The position numbers and the translations under genes were made by a program. 64,000 nt of DNA from Chitinophaga filiformis (GTDB lineage: Bacteria; Bacteroidota; Bacteroidia; Chitinophagales; Chitinophagaceae). The notes beneath the pieces were generated by a model. It was not told where the DNA came from. It saw nothing but the letters and a program-made list of their open reading frames with translations, and made no database searches. Position 1 is the first letter of the stretch; every line of letters begins with the position of its first letter. The stretch covers positions 305,247 through 369,246 of the forward strand of contig NZ_FNBN01000007.1 in NCBI RefSeq assembly GCF_900102545.1, given 5' to 3'. Shown piece after piece: positions 36,636 through 44,830 of this stretch.

Positions 36636-39029
36636 ATGCAAGTAACAACCTCATCGGGTAAATATTCGGCCAAACATTATCCGGATATTATTAAAGAATG
36701 GAAAAAAGAAGGCAACTACTTCTATTTTTATACATCAGAAACCATACTGGAAGTCAGAATCATTTCAGATAAGATCGTTCGCTTCCGTTACGCAGCTGAC
36801 GGTAACTTTCAAAGAGACTTCTCCTATGCTGTCAGCGACCGGCTGGAAGAATCGCCGGTTAACTTTGGATTACACGAATTCGAAGAGAATTTCGAAATAT
36901 ATACTGAAGCACTGCGCATTTATATCGCCAGGGATGATATGCGCCTTACGATCACCGATATCGATGGCTTTATCATCAATCAGGACGAACTCGGCTTTCA
37001 CTGGCAATATTATCTGCAGAAAGGCGGCAAGATCGTCTACTGCAGCAAACAGATCCAGGAAGATGAATACTTCTTCGGCATGGGTGATAAACCGACCGAC
37101 CTGAACCTGCACGGTAAACGCCTGGAGAACTTCGGTACTGACGCCTACGGTTTCCAGAAAGACACCGATCCCCTGTACCGTAACATCCCTTTCTATTATG
37201 GTCTGCACCGCGGGAAAGCATATGGGATCTTCTTCGATAATACCTTCCGCACCATCTTCGATTTTGGTAAGGAAAGAGAGAATGTGACCAGCTTCTGGGC
37301 AAGGGGCGGAGAAATGAATTATTACTTCATTTACGGCCCTGAATTGCTGAAAGTGGCAGAAGGATATACCAGCATCACCGGCACGGCAGAATTGCCGCCT
37401 TTATGGGCCTTAGGCTACCAGCAATGCCGCTGGAGCTACTACCCTGATAAAAGAGTAAAAGAAATAGCGACAGAGTTCCGTAAACGTCAGATCCCCTGTG
37501 ATGTGATCCACCTCGATATTGATTACATGGAAGGATTCCGCTGTTTTACCTGGAGCAAGGAAGGATTCCCGGATCCCGTAGGACTGATCAAAGAACTGTC
37601 TGCGCAGGGTTTCAAAGTGGTAGTGATCATTGACCCGGGTATCAAGGTAGATCCTGAATACAGCATCTATAAACAGGGCATGCAGAATAACTACTTCTGT
37701 AAAAGACAGGACGGCGCACTGATGGAAGGCGATGTATGGCCCGGCAAATGTGTGTTCCCTGACTATACCAATCCGGAAGTACGTAAATGGTGGGCAAGCC
37801 TCTTCAAAGAACTGGTAGACGCAGGCGTGAGAGGTGTATGGAATGACATGAACGAACCTGCCGTGTTTGAAATGGGCACCTTCCCGGAAGACGTGCGTCA
37901 CGACTATGATGGAGAAGCCGTGAGTCACCGTAAGGCGCACAACGTATACGGACACCTGATGAGTAAAGCAACGGCCGCCGGTATGAGAAAGTACCTCATG
38001 CCTAACAGGCCCTTCGTCATATCCCGCTCCTGTTATGCAGGCGCACAACGGTGGACCTCCTTCTGGACAGGCGATAACGTGTCCAGCTGGGATCACCTGT
38101 GGCTGGCCTCTATCCAATGCCAGCGCCTCTCTGTATCAGGCATCTCTTTCGCAGGAAGTGATATCGGTGGTTTTATCGGTGAACCAGATGGCGAACTCTA
38201 TGTACGCTGGATACAATTAGCCGTATTCCATCCGCTGATGCGTACACACTCGGCCAGTAATGAAACCGGCTTTAACCAGGAACCATGGAGCTTCGGAACA
38301 GAATATGAAAGTGTGGCGAGGAAATTTATTCAACTCCGTTATCATTTGCTTCCTTATCTCTACACTACTTTCTGGCAATACAGCCGCTGGGGCACACCGA
38401 TGATCCGGCCCCTGGCATTCGTTGCACAGCACGATAAACAAACCTACGATCGTTCACATGAATTCATGCTGGGAGATTCCCTGCTGATCAGCCATGTGTC
38501 TGAACAGGGTATGAAAGAGAAGGAAATATACCTGCCGGAAGGACAGTGGTACTATTACTGGAATGACCAGTTGTATAACGGCGGACAGGTAATCAAGATA
38601 GCTACTCCGTTAGATGAAATGCCACTCTTCGTAAAAGCGGGGGCAGTAATTCCGAACTATCCGAAGATCCAGCACGTGGATGAACGCAACACAGAAGAGA
38701 TGATCTTACATGTATATTATTCCACACAGGAAACAAGCAGTTTCCTGTATGAAGATGCAGGAGATCATTACGGATATAAAAACGGTCAGTATAACGATAT
38801 CCGTTTTAAACAGACTTCAGAAAAACATCGCTTCGCACTACGTAAAAAATATTTCGGTCAGTATAATGCCGCGTACAGAAGACACAATATTCACGTACAT
38901 GGTTTACCGTTCAAAGCAAAGGAATATATTCTTGATGGAAAGGCTGTAAAGCTTACTGCTGCTAACTTTGTGGGGAATGTGGTAAATATAGTGGTGGACA
39001 GGAAATTTGATAATATCATCATCAGGTAG
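36636..39029 (+). CDS. Alpha-glucosidase, GH31
   Basis: 797 residues without signal peptide, so probably cytoplasmic. It has the N-terminal beta-sandwich (about 1-235, with YFFGMGDKP), the catalytic barrel (about 245-600) and C-terminal sandwich domains. The nucleophile is D404 in GVWNDMNEPAVF and the acid/base D480 in SFWTGDNVSSWDH; HLDIDYMEGFRCFTW and RSHSASNE-type signatures (here MRTHSASNETGF) are also present. This matches GH31 alpha-glucosidases that release glucose from the non-reducing ends of alpha-glucans. GlgB, encoded 3.6 kb away, makes a likely substrate (glycogen), so intracellular glycogen or maltodextrin use is a reasonable inference. Confidence 0.94.
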   Translation: MQVTTSSGKYSAKHYPDIIKEWKKEGNYFYFYTSETILEVRIISDKIVRFRYAADGNFQRDFSYAVSDRLEESPVNFGLHEFEENFEIYTEALRIYIARDDMRLTITDIDGFIINQDELGFHWQYYLQKGGKIVYCSKQIQEDEYFFGMGDKPTDLNLHGKRLENFGTDAYGFQKDTDPLYRNIPFYYGLHRGKAYGIFFDNTFRTIFDFGKERENVTSFWARGGEMNYYFIYGPELLKVAEGYTSITGTAELPPLWALGYQQCRWSYYPDKRVKEIATEFRKRQIPCDVIHLDIDYMEGFRCFTWSKEGFPDPVGLIKELSAQGFKVVVIIDPGIKVDPEYSIYKQGMQNNYFCKRQDGALMEGDVWPGKCVFPDYTNPEVRKWWASLFKELVDAGVRGVWNDMNEPAVFEMGTFPEDVRHDYDGEAVSHRKAHNVYGHLMSKATAAGMRKYLMPNRPFVISRSCYAGAQRWTSFWTGDNVSSWDHLWLASIQCQRLSVSGISFAGSDIGGFIGEPDGELYVRWIQLAVFHPLMRTHSASNETGFNQEPWSFGTEYESVARKFIQLRYHLLPYLYTTFWQYSRWGTPMIRPLAFVAQHDKQTYDRSHEFMLGDSLLISHVSEQGMKEKEIYLPEGQWYYYWNDQLYNGGQVIKIATPLDEMPLFVKAGAVIPNYPKIQHVDERNTEEMILHVYYSTQETSSFLYEDAGDHYGYKNGQYNDIRFKQTSEKHRFALRKKYFGQYNAAYRRHNIHVHGLPFKAKEYILDGKAVKLTAANFVGNVVNIVVDRKFDNIIIR

Positions 39030-39055
39030 TACTGCACTAATTAACTGCTGATTAT

Positions 39056-39087
39056 AAATCCCAAATTCTTCAGAGAATTTGGGATTT
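39056..39087 (+). terminator. Intrinsic terminator of the GH31 gene
   Basis: AAATCCCAAATTCT pairs perfectly with AGAATTTGGGATTT around TCAG; GTAGTTTT follows. It lies 27 bp past the stop codon. Confidence 0.8.
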
Positions 39088-39106
39088 GTAGTTTTAAACC
39101 CTACGT

Positions 39107-39150
39107 AAAAAAAAAGGGCACATTAGATTGAGATCTTAGTGCCTTTTCAT
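39107..39150 (-). terminator. Second hairpin with U-run on the minus strand
   Basis: On the minus strand AAGGCAC and GTGCCC arms with an inner AGAT/ATCT pair close a hairpin that is followed by TTTTTTTTTT. It looks like an intrinsic terminator for a minus-strand transcript although no convincing minus-strand gene lies upstream of it (39150-39600). Confidence 0.6.
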
Positions 39151-39609
39151 AACCTATGCCAACTTTAGAGTTATCCAAAATTAACATGTTATAACTGATA
39201 CACAAAGCATATGAGCGTCGTATAGCCAAAATGAACAAAATGAACAGAGTAAAAATCGCTGAACAGATGAGTTTTGTTAATATCAGGTTACAAAATGATT
39301 TCCAGATGATTAATAATTTCATTTCTTAACATCTCATTCACTTTATATTCCACTTAATTAATATCACACCGCTCTATTGTTGTTGTATATCCCTTACTTT
39401 ATTAGTGTCGTAGTCATGCTACAGTTTGTTAACAGTACTCCACGCTTATGATGATTTTTGTGAGAATTTCAGCCGGCCAAAGCTGTTATACAATGGGTTA
39501 TACATCAAATTTGGCATACGCGGCATAATAGTTGTGCCTACTCTCACGATTCGAGTCTATTTCCTCCGTTAAATGGAACCCATTTTTTAACCTTTCAAAA
39601 TTCATTCTT
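39151..39609. other. Intergenic region between GH31 and KGG genes
   Basis: About 460 AT-rich bases. A minus-strand frame at 39101-39322 (73 codons, hydrophobic N-terminus) runs into the terminator hairpin and is probably not a gene. The KGG promoter should lie near 39500 (ATACATCAAATTTGGCAT), but no clean consensus was found. Confidence 0.45.
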
Positions 39610-39996
39610 ATGGCTGCAGAACAAAGCAATCAATTCACACAAGAACAGGAAAAACTGGAAAGGGATCAAGAGCACGAAACAAGAGATTCAGGAGCACATG
39701 CAGAGAACAAACAATCAACTACATCCGAAGAAAAGAGTACTACAAACCGCAAAGATAAACGTGGTTTCGCATCCATGGATGCAGCGATGCAACGCGCTAT
39801 AGCCAGTAAAGGCGGTCGCGCAGCTCATGCTCAGGGTGTGGCGCACGAATTTAACTCTGCTGAAGCCCGGGAGGCCGGGCGTAAAGGTGGAGTAGCTGTC
39901 AGCAGAAACAGGCAGCACATGGCCGAAATAGGTAAAAAAGGTGGTGAGGCTGCTCACAACAAGCGGAAGAAGGATAATTCCAATTCGTCAGTGTAA
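39610..39996 (+). CDS. KGG-repeat general stress protein
   Basis: 128 very hydrophilic residues from ATG 39610 (MAAEQSNQFTQEQEKLERDQ); the upstream in-frame ATG gives 26 unrelated residues. The first 60 residues are disordered and charged. The second half has three KGG stress repeats: AIASKGGRAAHA, EAGRKGGVAVSR and EIGKKGGEAAHN. This matches the Gram-positive GsiB / enterobacterial YciG-type hydrophilins induced by general stress, desiccation or acid. Monocistronic, with its own terminator. Role in protection of proteins or membranes is inferred from the family. Confidence 0.88.
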   Translation: MAAEQSNQFTQEQEKLERDQEHETRDSGAHAENKQSTTSEEKSTTNRKDKRGFASMDAAMQRAIASKGGRAAHAQGVAHEFNSAEAREAGRKGGVAVSRNRQHMAEIGKKGGEAAHNKRKKDNSNSSV

Positions 39997-40023
39997 AAGC
40001 TATTCCACATTTCTCTTTCCTTT

Positions 40024-40076
40024 AAAAAAGGAATGCCTGGCATACATTTCATGTATACCAGGCGTTCCTTTTTTTT
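40024..40076 (+). terminator. Intrinsic terminator of the KGG gene
   Basis: AAAAAAGGAATGCCTGG pairs with CCAGGCGTTCCTTTTTT (one mismatch); the inner GTATAC-type bases extend the stem. Strong and bidirectional. Confidence 0.88.
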
Positions 40077-40114
40077 ATATTTGTTAAATACTTCAATCGT
40101 TAAAACAGGTATCC

Positions 40115-40783
40115 TTGCAAAAACTAACCGCTAACACCCGCCAGCTCTATTCCTTCCTCATTCCATATATCATCCTGCTTCTCCTGGTGCTTATCGCCAA
40201 AATAACCTATTCCAAGGAGGAGATTTATTTCTTCATTAACGGACTTCATTTCCCCGCAGGAGATGTTTTCTTTCCTTTTATGACTGAATTCGGCAGTTCC
40301 GTTACCGCTGTCGTGGCCTGTCTGCTCCTGCTTTTCGTTAGTTACCGCAGCAGTGTACTCATGGCCACCAGCCTGATACTGACTACCGCCATCAATGTGC
40401 CGCTGAAGAACCTCTTCTTCGCACCAAGGCCCCGCGTCTATTTCGCCGGCTCTCAACACCCCATCTACTACGTGCCCGATGTGGAAGTACTGGCCAATAA
40501 TTTCAGCTTCCCCTCCGGACATACCGTATGCGCCTTCACAATGGCCATCGTACTGACTTACATCACGCCAAAGAAAAGCTTCGGATACCTTTATCTCCTG
40601 CTGGCCCTTCTCGTAGCCTATTCACGCATGTATATGAGCCAGCACTTCCTGGAAGATGTTACCGCCGGGTCTATCCTCGCCACCGTGGTAACTATCATAT
40701 GGCTTTCCTGGTTCGATAGCAGGCCTTTTTTGAGTGATTCCCGCTGGAATGGCTCCCTGAGCAGGAAAAAGAATGCAGCTTAG
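40115..40783 (+). CDS. PAP2-family membrane phosphatase
   Basis: 222 residues starting at TTG 40115; no in-frame ATG gives a complete first helix. Six transmembrane helices carry the three PAP2 motifs: K-x6-RP in KNLFFAPRPR (about 101-110), PSGH in NFSFPSGHTVCAF (about 133-145) and S-R-x5-H-x3-D in YSRMYMSQHFLEDV (about 169-182). The family removes phosphate from lipid phosphates such as undecaprenyl pyrophosphate, phosphatidic acid or lipid A. The active site faces the periplasm. Substrate not determined by sequence; recycling of the C55 carrier is the commonest role. Confidence 0.9.
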   Translation: MQKLTANTRQLYSFLIPYIILLLLVLIAKITYSKEEIYFFINGLHFPAGDVFFPFMTEFGSSVTAVVACLLLLFVSYRSSVLMATSLILTTAINVPLKNLFFAPRPRVYFAGSQHPIYYVPDVEVLANNFSFPSGHTVCAFTMAIVLTYITPKKSFGYLYLLLALLVAYSRMYMSQHFLEDVTAGSILATVVTIIWLSWFDSRPFLSDSRWNGSLSRKKNAA

Positions 40784-40797
40784 TATGCCATAAAATA

Positions 40798-40828
40798 AAA
40801 GCTCCCTGGCCATTGACCAGGGAGCCTG
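40798..40828. terminator. Bidirectional terminator between convergent genes
   Basis: GCTCCCTGG pairs with CCAGGGAGC around CCATTGA, 15 bp past the PAP2 gene and 80 bp past the convergent MORN gene. Confidence 0.75.
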
Positions 40829-40907
40829 AAGATTTTCGTTATGAGACCTTGTAACAGTTGTCTGCCTTTGGCAGAATTGCAGGTTATAAAGTTCCTTCCG
40901 GAAATAA

Positions 40908-41516
40908 TTAAGATTTGCCTTTCTTCTTCTGATGTGGCAACGATGCAGGTGGTGGTGGCAGCACCTGTTTTTGCGTAGCAGCTGCTGGTTTTGTCGAATC
41001 CTTCCCGAATTCCTCTTCTGTGACCGGCTCTCCTCTCCTGTAGTATTCTTTCGTCATCTTACCTTCCTCATCATATACCTTCCACATGCCATTCCGTTGA
41101 GAGCTACCATCTCTCTTTACTTCCTCAAAGCGCTCTTCACCGGTAACAGGGTCTACGATCCTGTAATTGTCTACCTCACCATTAATACCCATTGCCACAA
41201 AAGATCCTTCAGCACTTACCAGGCCGTTGGAATAAAAATAACGGCAGTAACCATTCAGCTGCCCATGTTTGTAGGTTTCTTCTGCAATGATTCCGCCGGA
41301 TAACGCATACTTTTTCCATACGCCCTCCTTCAGGTTATCGACATAAGCACCCTCCCAGGTATAACCCGGTTCCCCGCGCACTTCTGGCATCTCCTCCTGC
41401 CATTCGCCCTGTTTGCGCTGCTGCGCATCCACCTTATTCGGCCTGACCTGGGGCATCTGGGCAAAAGCAGCCAGCACCATAAATTGTAGAAATAAAAAAA
41501 CACTCACTTTTCTCAT
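40908..41516 (-). CDS. Secreted MORN-repeat protein
   Basis: 202 residues from ATG at 41514-41516 (MRKVSVFLFLQFMVLAAFAQ signal peptide); longer frames include upstream non-coding sequence. The mature protein has MORN/YwqK-type repeats: KQGEWQEEMPE, LKEGVWKKYALSGGIIAEET, HGQLNGYCRYFYSNGLVSAE, QRNGMWKVYDEEGKMTKEYY. The C-terminus is proline/lysine-rich. Such proteins are common in Bacteroidota outside the cytoplasm; function unknown, possibly protein or membrane contact. It follows the DUF4382 lipoprotein gene on the same strand but a terminator separates them. Confidence 0.82.
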   Translation of the reverse strand: MRKVSVFLFLQFMVLAAFAQMPQVRPNKVDAQQRKQGEWQEEMPEVRGEPGYTWEGAYVDNLKEGVWKKYALSGGIIAEETYKHGQLNGYCRYFYSNGLVSAEGSFVAMGINGEVDNYRIVDPVTGEERFEEVKRDGSSQRNGMWKVYDEEGKMTKEYYRRGEPVTEEEFGKDSTKPAAATQKQVLPPPPASLPHQKKKGKS

Positions 41517-41543
41517 AGGAATAATTTCGGCAAAATTACTCAT

Positions 41544-41577
41544 AAAAAAAAACCGGCGCAACAAATGTCGCGCCGGT
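41544..41577 (-). terminator. Intrinsic terminator of the DUF4382 lipoprotein gene
   Basis: On the minus strand ACCGGCGCG and CGCGCCGGT-type arms (ACCGGCGC with GCGCCGGT) close over GACATTTGTT and are followed by TTTTTTTT. It overlaps the promoter side of the MORN gene. Confidence 0.88.
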
Positions 41578-41615
41578 ACTCAATAAGTCGTCTTTTTGTT
41601 TAAACCTGTTCTCTC

Positions 41616-42518
41616 CTATTTGCTCAATTTAATGTCCTCTACTTTCGTATTATCACCTCTCTTCACGGTAATACCCGTGATGGTAGTGTCTTTGTAACCA
41701 TTCGATGCATTTACAAACAGGTTGTAAGTACCTGCCTTCAATCCTCTCACCTTATACTGCCCGTCTTTCCATGGTAATGCATAAGAAGTATCCTGGTCGT
41801 TGTACACAGTAATCACAGGGAAAGCATTCCATGGAGTAACCTTTCCGGAAATGCTGCCGGTCTGTTTCAAAGTGAACACATGGATCACAGGACGCAGAAT
41901 GAACTGTCCCTGGCGGGTCTGGATGATAGAACGATCAATGTCGAAGTCGAGCCAGAGACGGAAGTTCTTGTCAGAGAATTCCTCCCACTCGTCCTGACGC
42001 ACCTGGATAACAATTTTTACCTGACCTGAAGGTGATTTCAGCGGATAAGTAGTGCTGTCCTTCACCAGGTGGTTGTTGTCGCCCAGGGTGATCCTGATCT
42101 TCTTCACCTTACCTGCAGGTACGATACCGTCGCCCAACAGCGTGTCAGCGCCATTGCGCAGGGATAACACATCGTATACGCCCGGACGGATACCCAGAGA
42201 ATCCCACACTTCGCAGTGATCCTTGTCACCATGGTGGTCTTCCCACCATCCGCAGCGTTCGTAATCATTGTCCCAACGGTCGTCGTCGTCGTTATCCGCA
42301 GTAGTTGTACAGGTATCTACCAGTACTTCCACATTACGGATGTCCAGGAATACATTGTCAAAGTAACCCGGATCGTCGGCGAAATAAACACTTAATCTTT
42401 GTTGCCCTTCACCAGGAGTCAAGGACGCGGAATTGTCCTTCTGGCAGGCATGGAAAACAAAAGCCAACAGTACAAGTGTGGCTAGTCCCCATCCGGTAGT
42501 TCGGAGATAGGTCTTCAT
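41616..42518 (-). CDS. DUF4382 lipoprotein with an acidic His/Cys insert
   Basis: 300 residues with a lipobox ending HAC25 (LLAFVFHAC). The DUF4382 domain (about 40-215) contains LSVYFADDPGYFDNVFLDIR and the usual LRNGADTLLGDGIVPAGKV. Between strands lies an unusual acidic segment at about 70-106 (ADNDDDDRWDNDYERCGWWE, then DHHGDKDHCEVWD) with three Cys and several His/Asp. A carboxypeptidase-regulatory-like Ig domain follows (about 218-298, SGKVTPWNAFPVITVYND). Surface or periplasmic-facing lipoprotein; function unknown. The insert could bind metal or form a disulfide-locked loop; both are inference. Confidence 0.85.
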   Translation of the reverse strand: MKTYLRTTGWGLATLVLLAFVFHACQKDNSASLTPGEGQQRLSVYFADDPGYFDNVFLDIRNVEVLVDTCTTTADNDDDDRWDNDYERCGWWEDHHGDKDHCEVWDSLGIRPGVYDVLSLRNGADTLLGDGIVPAGKVKKIRITLGDNNHLVKDSTTYPLKSPSGQVKIVIQVRQDEWEEFSDKNFRLWLDFDIDRSIIQTRQGQFILRPVIHVFTLKQTGSISGKVTPWNAFPVITVYNDQDTSYALPWKDGQYKVRGLKAGTYNLFVNASNGYKDTTITGITVKRGDNTKVEDIKLSK

Positions 42519-42675
42519 AAAAAGAATGGTTTATGGTTAATAATACGCCCGCGTCAGAAGGATTGCTTCCCTGAGTAAAGGCAGTATTTAGATGGCAAAA
42601 ATAAACAAAAGTTTAACAGAGAAGGAAAAACTAATATATGTTTTATAAGCACATCCTTATCAACCACTTACATTC

Positions 42676-44616
42676 TTATCGTATGATTCTTTTTAAAATA
42701 GTAGCGCCCAGCGGGGGTATGCGCAGGCGTAATACATGACTTTTACCGTGATACGGCTCATGTTGTGCAGTCAGGATACCGGTATTGACTACACCACTAC
42801 CAAAGAAACGGCTGTCATCACTATTGAGGATCTCCCGCCATTCACCACCACCTTCCAGTCCCATAGCGTAATGCTCCCGGGCTACCGGCGTCATATTCAG
42901 GATGATCAGTATATCCTCTTCAGGTTTATATCCCTTGCGCAGGTAAGACAGTACACTGATCTCATGATCGCTTAAATTGATCCACTCAAAACCGTAATAG
43001 TCAAACTGCTTGATATAAAGTGCAGGCTCTGATCTGTACAGATGATTCAGTTCCTTCACGAACTTCTGCAATCCCTGGTGAGACTCATGCACCAACAGGT
43101 GCCAGTCCAGTTCTGAACGGAAATTCCATTCGCTTGTCTGCCCGAATTCATCTCCCATGAACAACAGTTTCGTGCCGGGATGTGTGAACATATAACTGTA
43201 CATCAGTCGCAGATTCGCTAACTTCTGCCAGTCGTCTCCCGGCATCTTGTAGAGCATGGGCGATTTACCATGCACCACTTCATCATGGCTCAGGGGCAAC
43301 ATGAAGTTTTCCGTAAACGCATAGGCAATACTGAAGGTCAGCTGGTCCTGGTGCCACTTACGATGATAAGGATCGCGTTTGAAATATGCCAGCGTATCAT
43401 TCATCCAGCCCATCATCCATTTCATACCAAAACCCAGTCCTCCCATATAAACGGGTTTGGACACTCCATAGAATGAAGTCGACTCTTCCGCGATAGTTTG
43501 CACATCAGGAAACAAATGATAGATCGTTTCATTCATGTGTTTCAGGAAAGAGATCGCCTCCAGGTTCTCCTCTCCCCCATGGATATTCGGCTCCCAGGCC
43601 CCGGTTTCCCGGGAATAGTTCAGATGGATCATGGAGGCCACTGCATCCACACGTAAGCCATCCACATGGAATTTATCCAGCCAGAATACAGCATTGCTCA
43701 ACAGGAATGAACGTACTTCATTACGTGCATAGTTGAAAATATAACTGTTCCAGTCAGGATGATATCCCTTGCGCATATCTGCATACTCATATACATGCGA
43801 GCCGTCAAACCTGTACAGGCCATGTGCATCATACGGGAAATGGGACGGCACCCAGTCCAGTATCACGCCGATGCCTGCATGGTGAAAGGCATCCACAAAA
43901 GCCATAAAATCCTGTGGTGAACCATATCGCGAGGTAGGCGCATAATAACCTGTACCCTGGTAGCCCCAGGAACCATCAAAAGGATGTTCCATTACCGGCA
44001 TCAGTTCCACATGGGTAAAACCCATTTCCTTGACATAGGGCACCAGCCTCTCTGCTATCTCCGCATATGTATAGAATACTTCATGATTATGCTTGTCCGG
44101 ACGACGCCAGGAGCCCAGGTGCACTTCATACACTGTGAACGGACTTTCCAGACTGTTGTGCGCCTTACGACTTTCCATCCAGCGTTTATCCTTCCACTTA
44201 TAATCCAGGTGCCAGGCTACCGAAGCGGTTCTCGGACGTACCTCCCAGTAGTTGGCGTAAGGATCTCCCTTACGGAGCTCCTCTCCTGAATTGGAACGGA
44301 TAAAATATTTATACAGGGTTCCTTTCTTCACATGTGGCACAAATCCTTCCCATATACCGGACTTGTCCCATCTGGGGTACAAAGTGTGACTATAATGGTC
44401 CCAATCGTTGAAATCGCCGATCACGGATATAAAGGCGGCATTAGGCGCCCACACTGCAAAATAGGTGCCCTTCACCCCTTCATACTCCACTGCATGTGCA
44501 CCGAATTTCTCATATAAATGCGCATGTTTTCCTTCCTGGAACAGTTCTACATCCCTGGCTGAGAACAAGGAAAACGGTACTACTGGCTGTAGTTTCGGCT
44601 TTTTTTCTGTTGTCAT
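42676..44616 (-). CDS. glgB: 1,4-alpha-glucan (glycogen) branching enzyme
   Basis: 646 residues. An N-terminal CBM48 (about 35-125, TYFAVWAPNAAFISVIGDFN) precedes the GH13 barrel. The catalytic residues are D324 in DGLRVDAVASM (nucleophile), E377/E378 in TIAEESTSF (acid/base) and the HDE-type motif in LPLSHDEVVHGK. GlgB makes the alpha-1,6 branches of glycogen. No other glycogen genes lie in the window, but the GH31 glucosidase at 36636 may act on the product. It is shorter than E. coli GlgB, lacking the extra N-terminal domain, as is common outside enterobacteria. Confidence 0.95.
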   Translation of the reverse strand: MTTEKKPKLQPVVPFSLFSARDVELFQEGKHAHLYEKFGAHAVEYEGVKGTYFAVWAPNAAFISVIGDFNDWDHYSHTLYPRWDKSGIWEGFVPHVKKGTLYKYFIRSNSGEELRKGDPYANYWEVRPRTASVAWHLDYKWKDKRWMESRKAHNSLESPFTVYEVHLGSWRRPDKHNHEVFYTYAEIAERLVPYVKEMGFTHVELMPVMEHPFDGSWGYQGTGYYAPTSRYGSPQDFMAFVDAFHHAGIGVILDWVPSHFPYDAHGLYRFDGSHVYEYADMRKGYHPDWNSYIFNYARNEVRSFLLSNAVFWLDKFHVDGLRVDAVASMIHLNYSRETGAWEPNIHGGEENLEAISFLKHMNETIYHLFPDVQTIAEESTSFYGVSKPVYMGGLGFGMKWMMGWMNDTLAYFKRDPYHRKWHQDQLTFSIAYAFTENFMLPLSHDEVVHGKSPMLYKMPGDDWQKLANLRLMYSYMFTHPGTKLLFMGDEFGQTSEWNFRSELDWHLLVHESHQGLQKFVKELNHLYRSEPALYIKQFDYYGFEWINLSDHEISVLSYLRKGYKPEEDILIILNMTPVAREHYAMGLEGGGEWREILNSDDSRFFGSGVVNTGILTAQHEPYHGKSHVLRLRIPPLGATILKRIIR

Positions 44617-44730
44617 AATTACAGTGCACTAAGGGTAACAATATAACGTAATTTTTCGCATTTTGTCCCGCATGCTATACTGAAAAACGCAAGTTTCAGA
44701 CCATTTACAGCTGCGGTAAACACCAAATGA

Positions 44731-44781
44731 AAAAGTCCACAGACAGCAGTCATACATTCGAATGACTTCCATCTGTGGACT
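44731..44781 (-). terminator. Intrinsic terminator of the DEAD-box helicase gene
   Basis: AGTCCACAGA pairs with TCTGTGGACT and an inner AGTCAT/ATGACT stem extends it; TTTTTCATTT follows on the minus strand. It lies 50 bp past the stop codon. Confidence 0.82.
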
Positions 44782-44830
44782 AAATATTATGCCTGCCGGT
44801 CAGGGACGCTGCCCTGCAACCGCTCAGCTA

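Noticed and set aside
36431..36661. 76-codon frame upstream of the GH31 gene
   Set aside because: Cys-rich, lacks signal or domain, overlaps the GH31 start in another frame, no terminator or promoter.
39101..39322. 73-codon minus-strand hydrophobic frame
   Set aside because: Its end lies inside a terminator hairpin and its C-terminal residues are encoded by the U-run; a small RNA is likelier.
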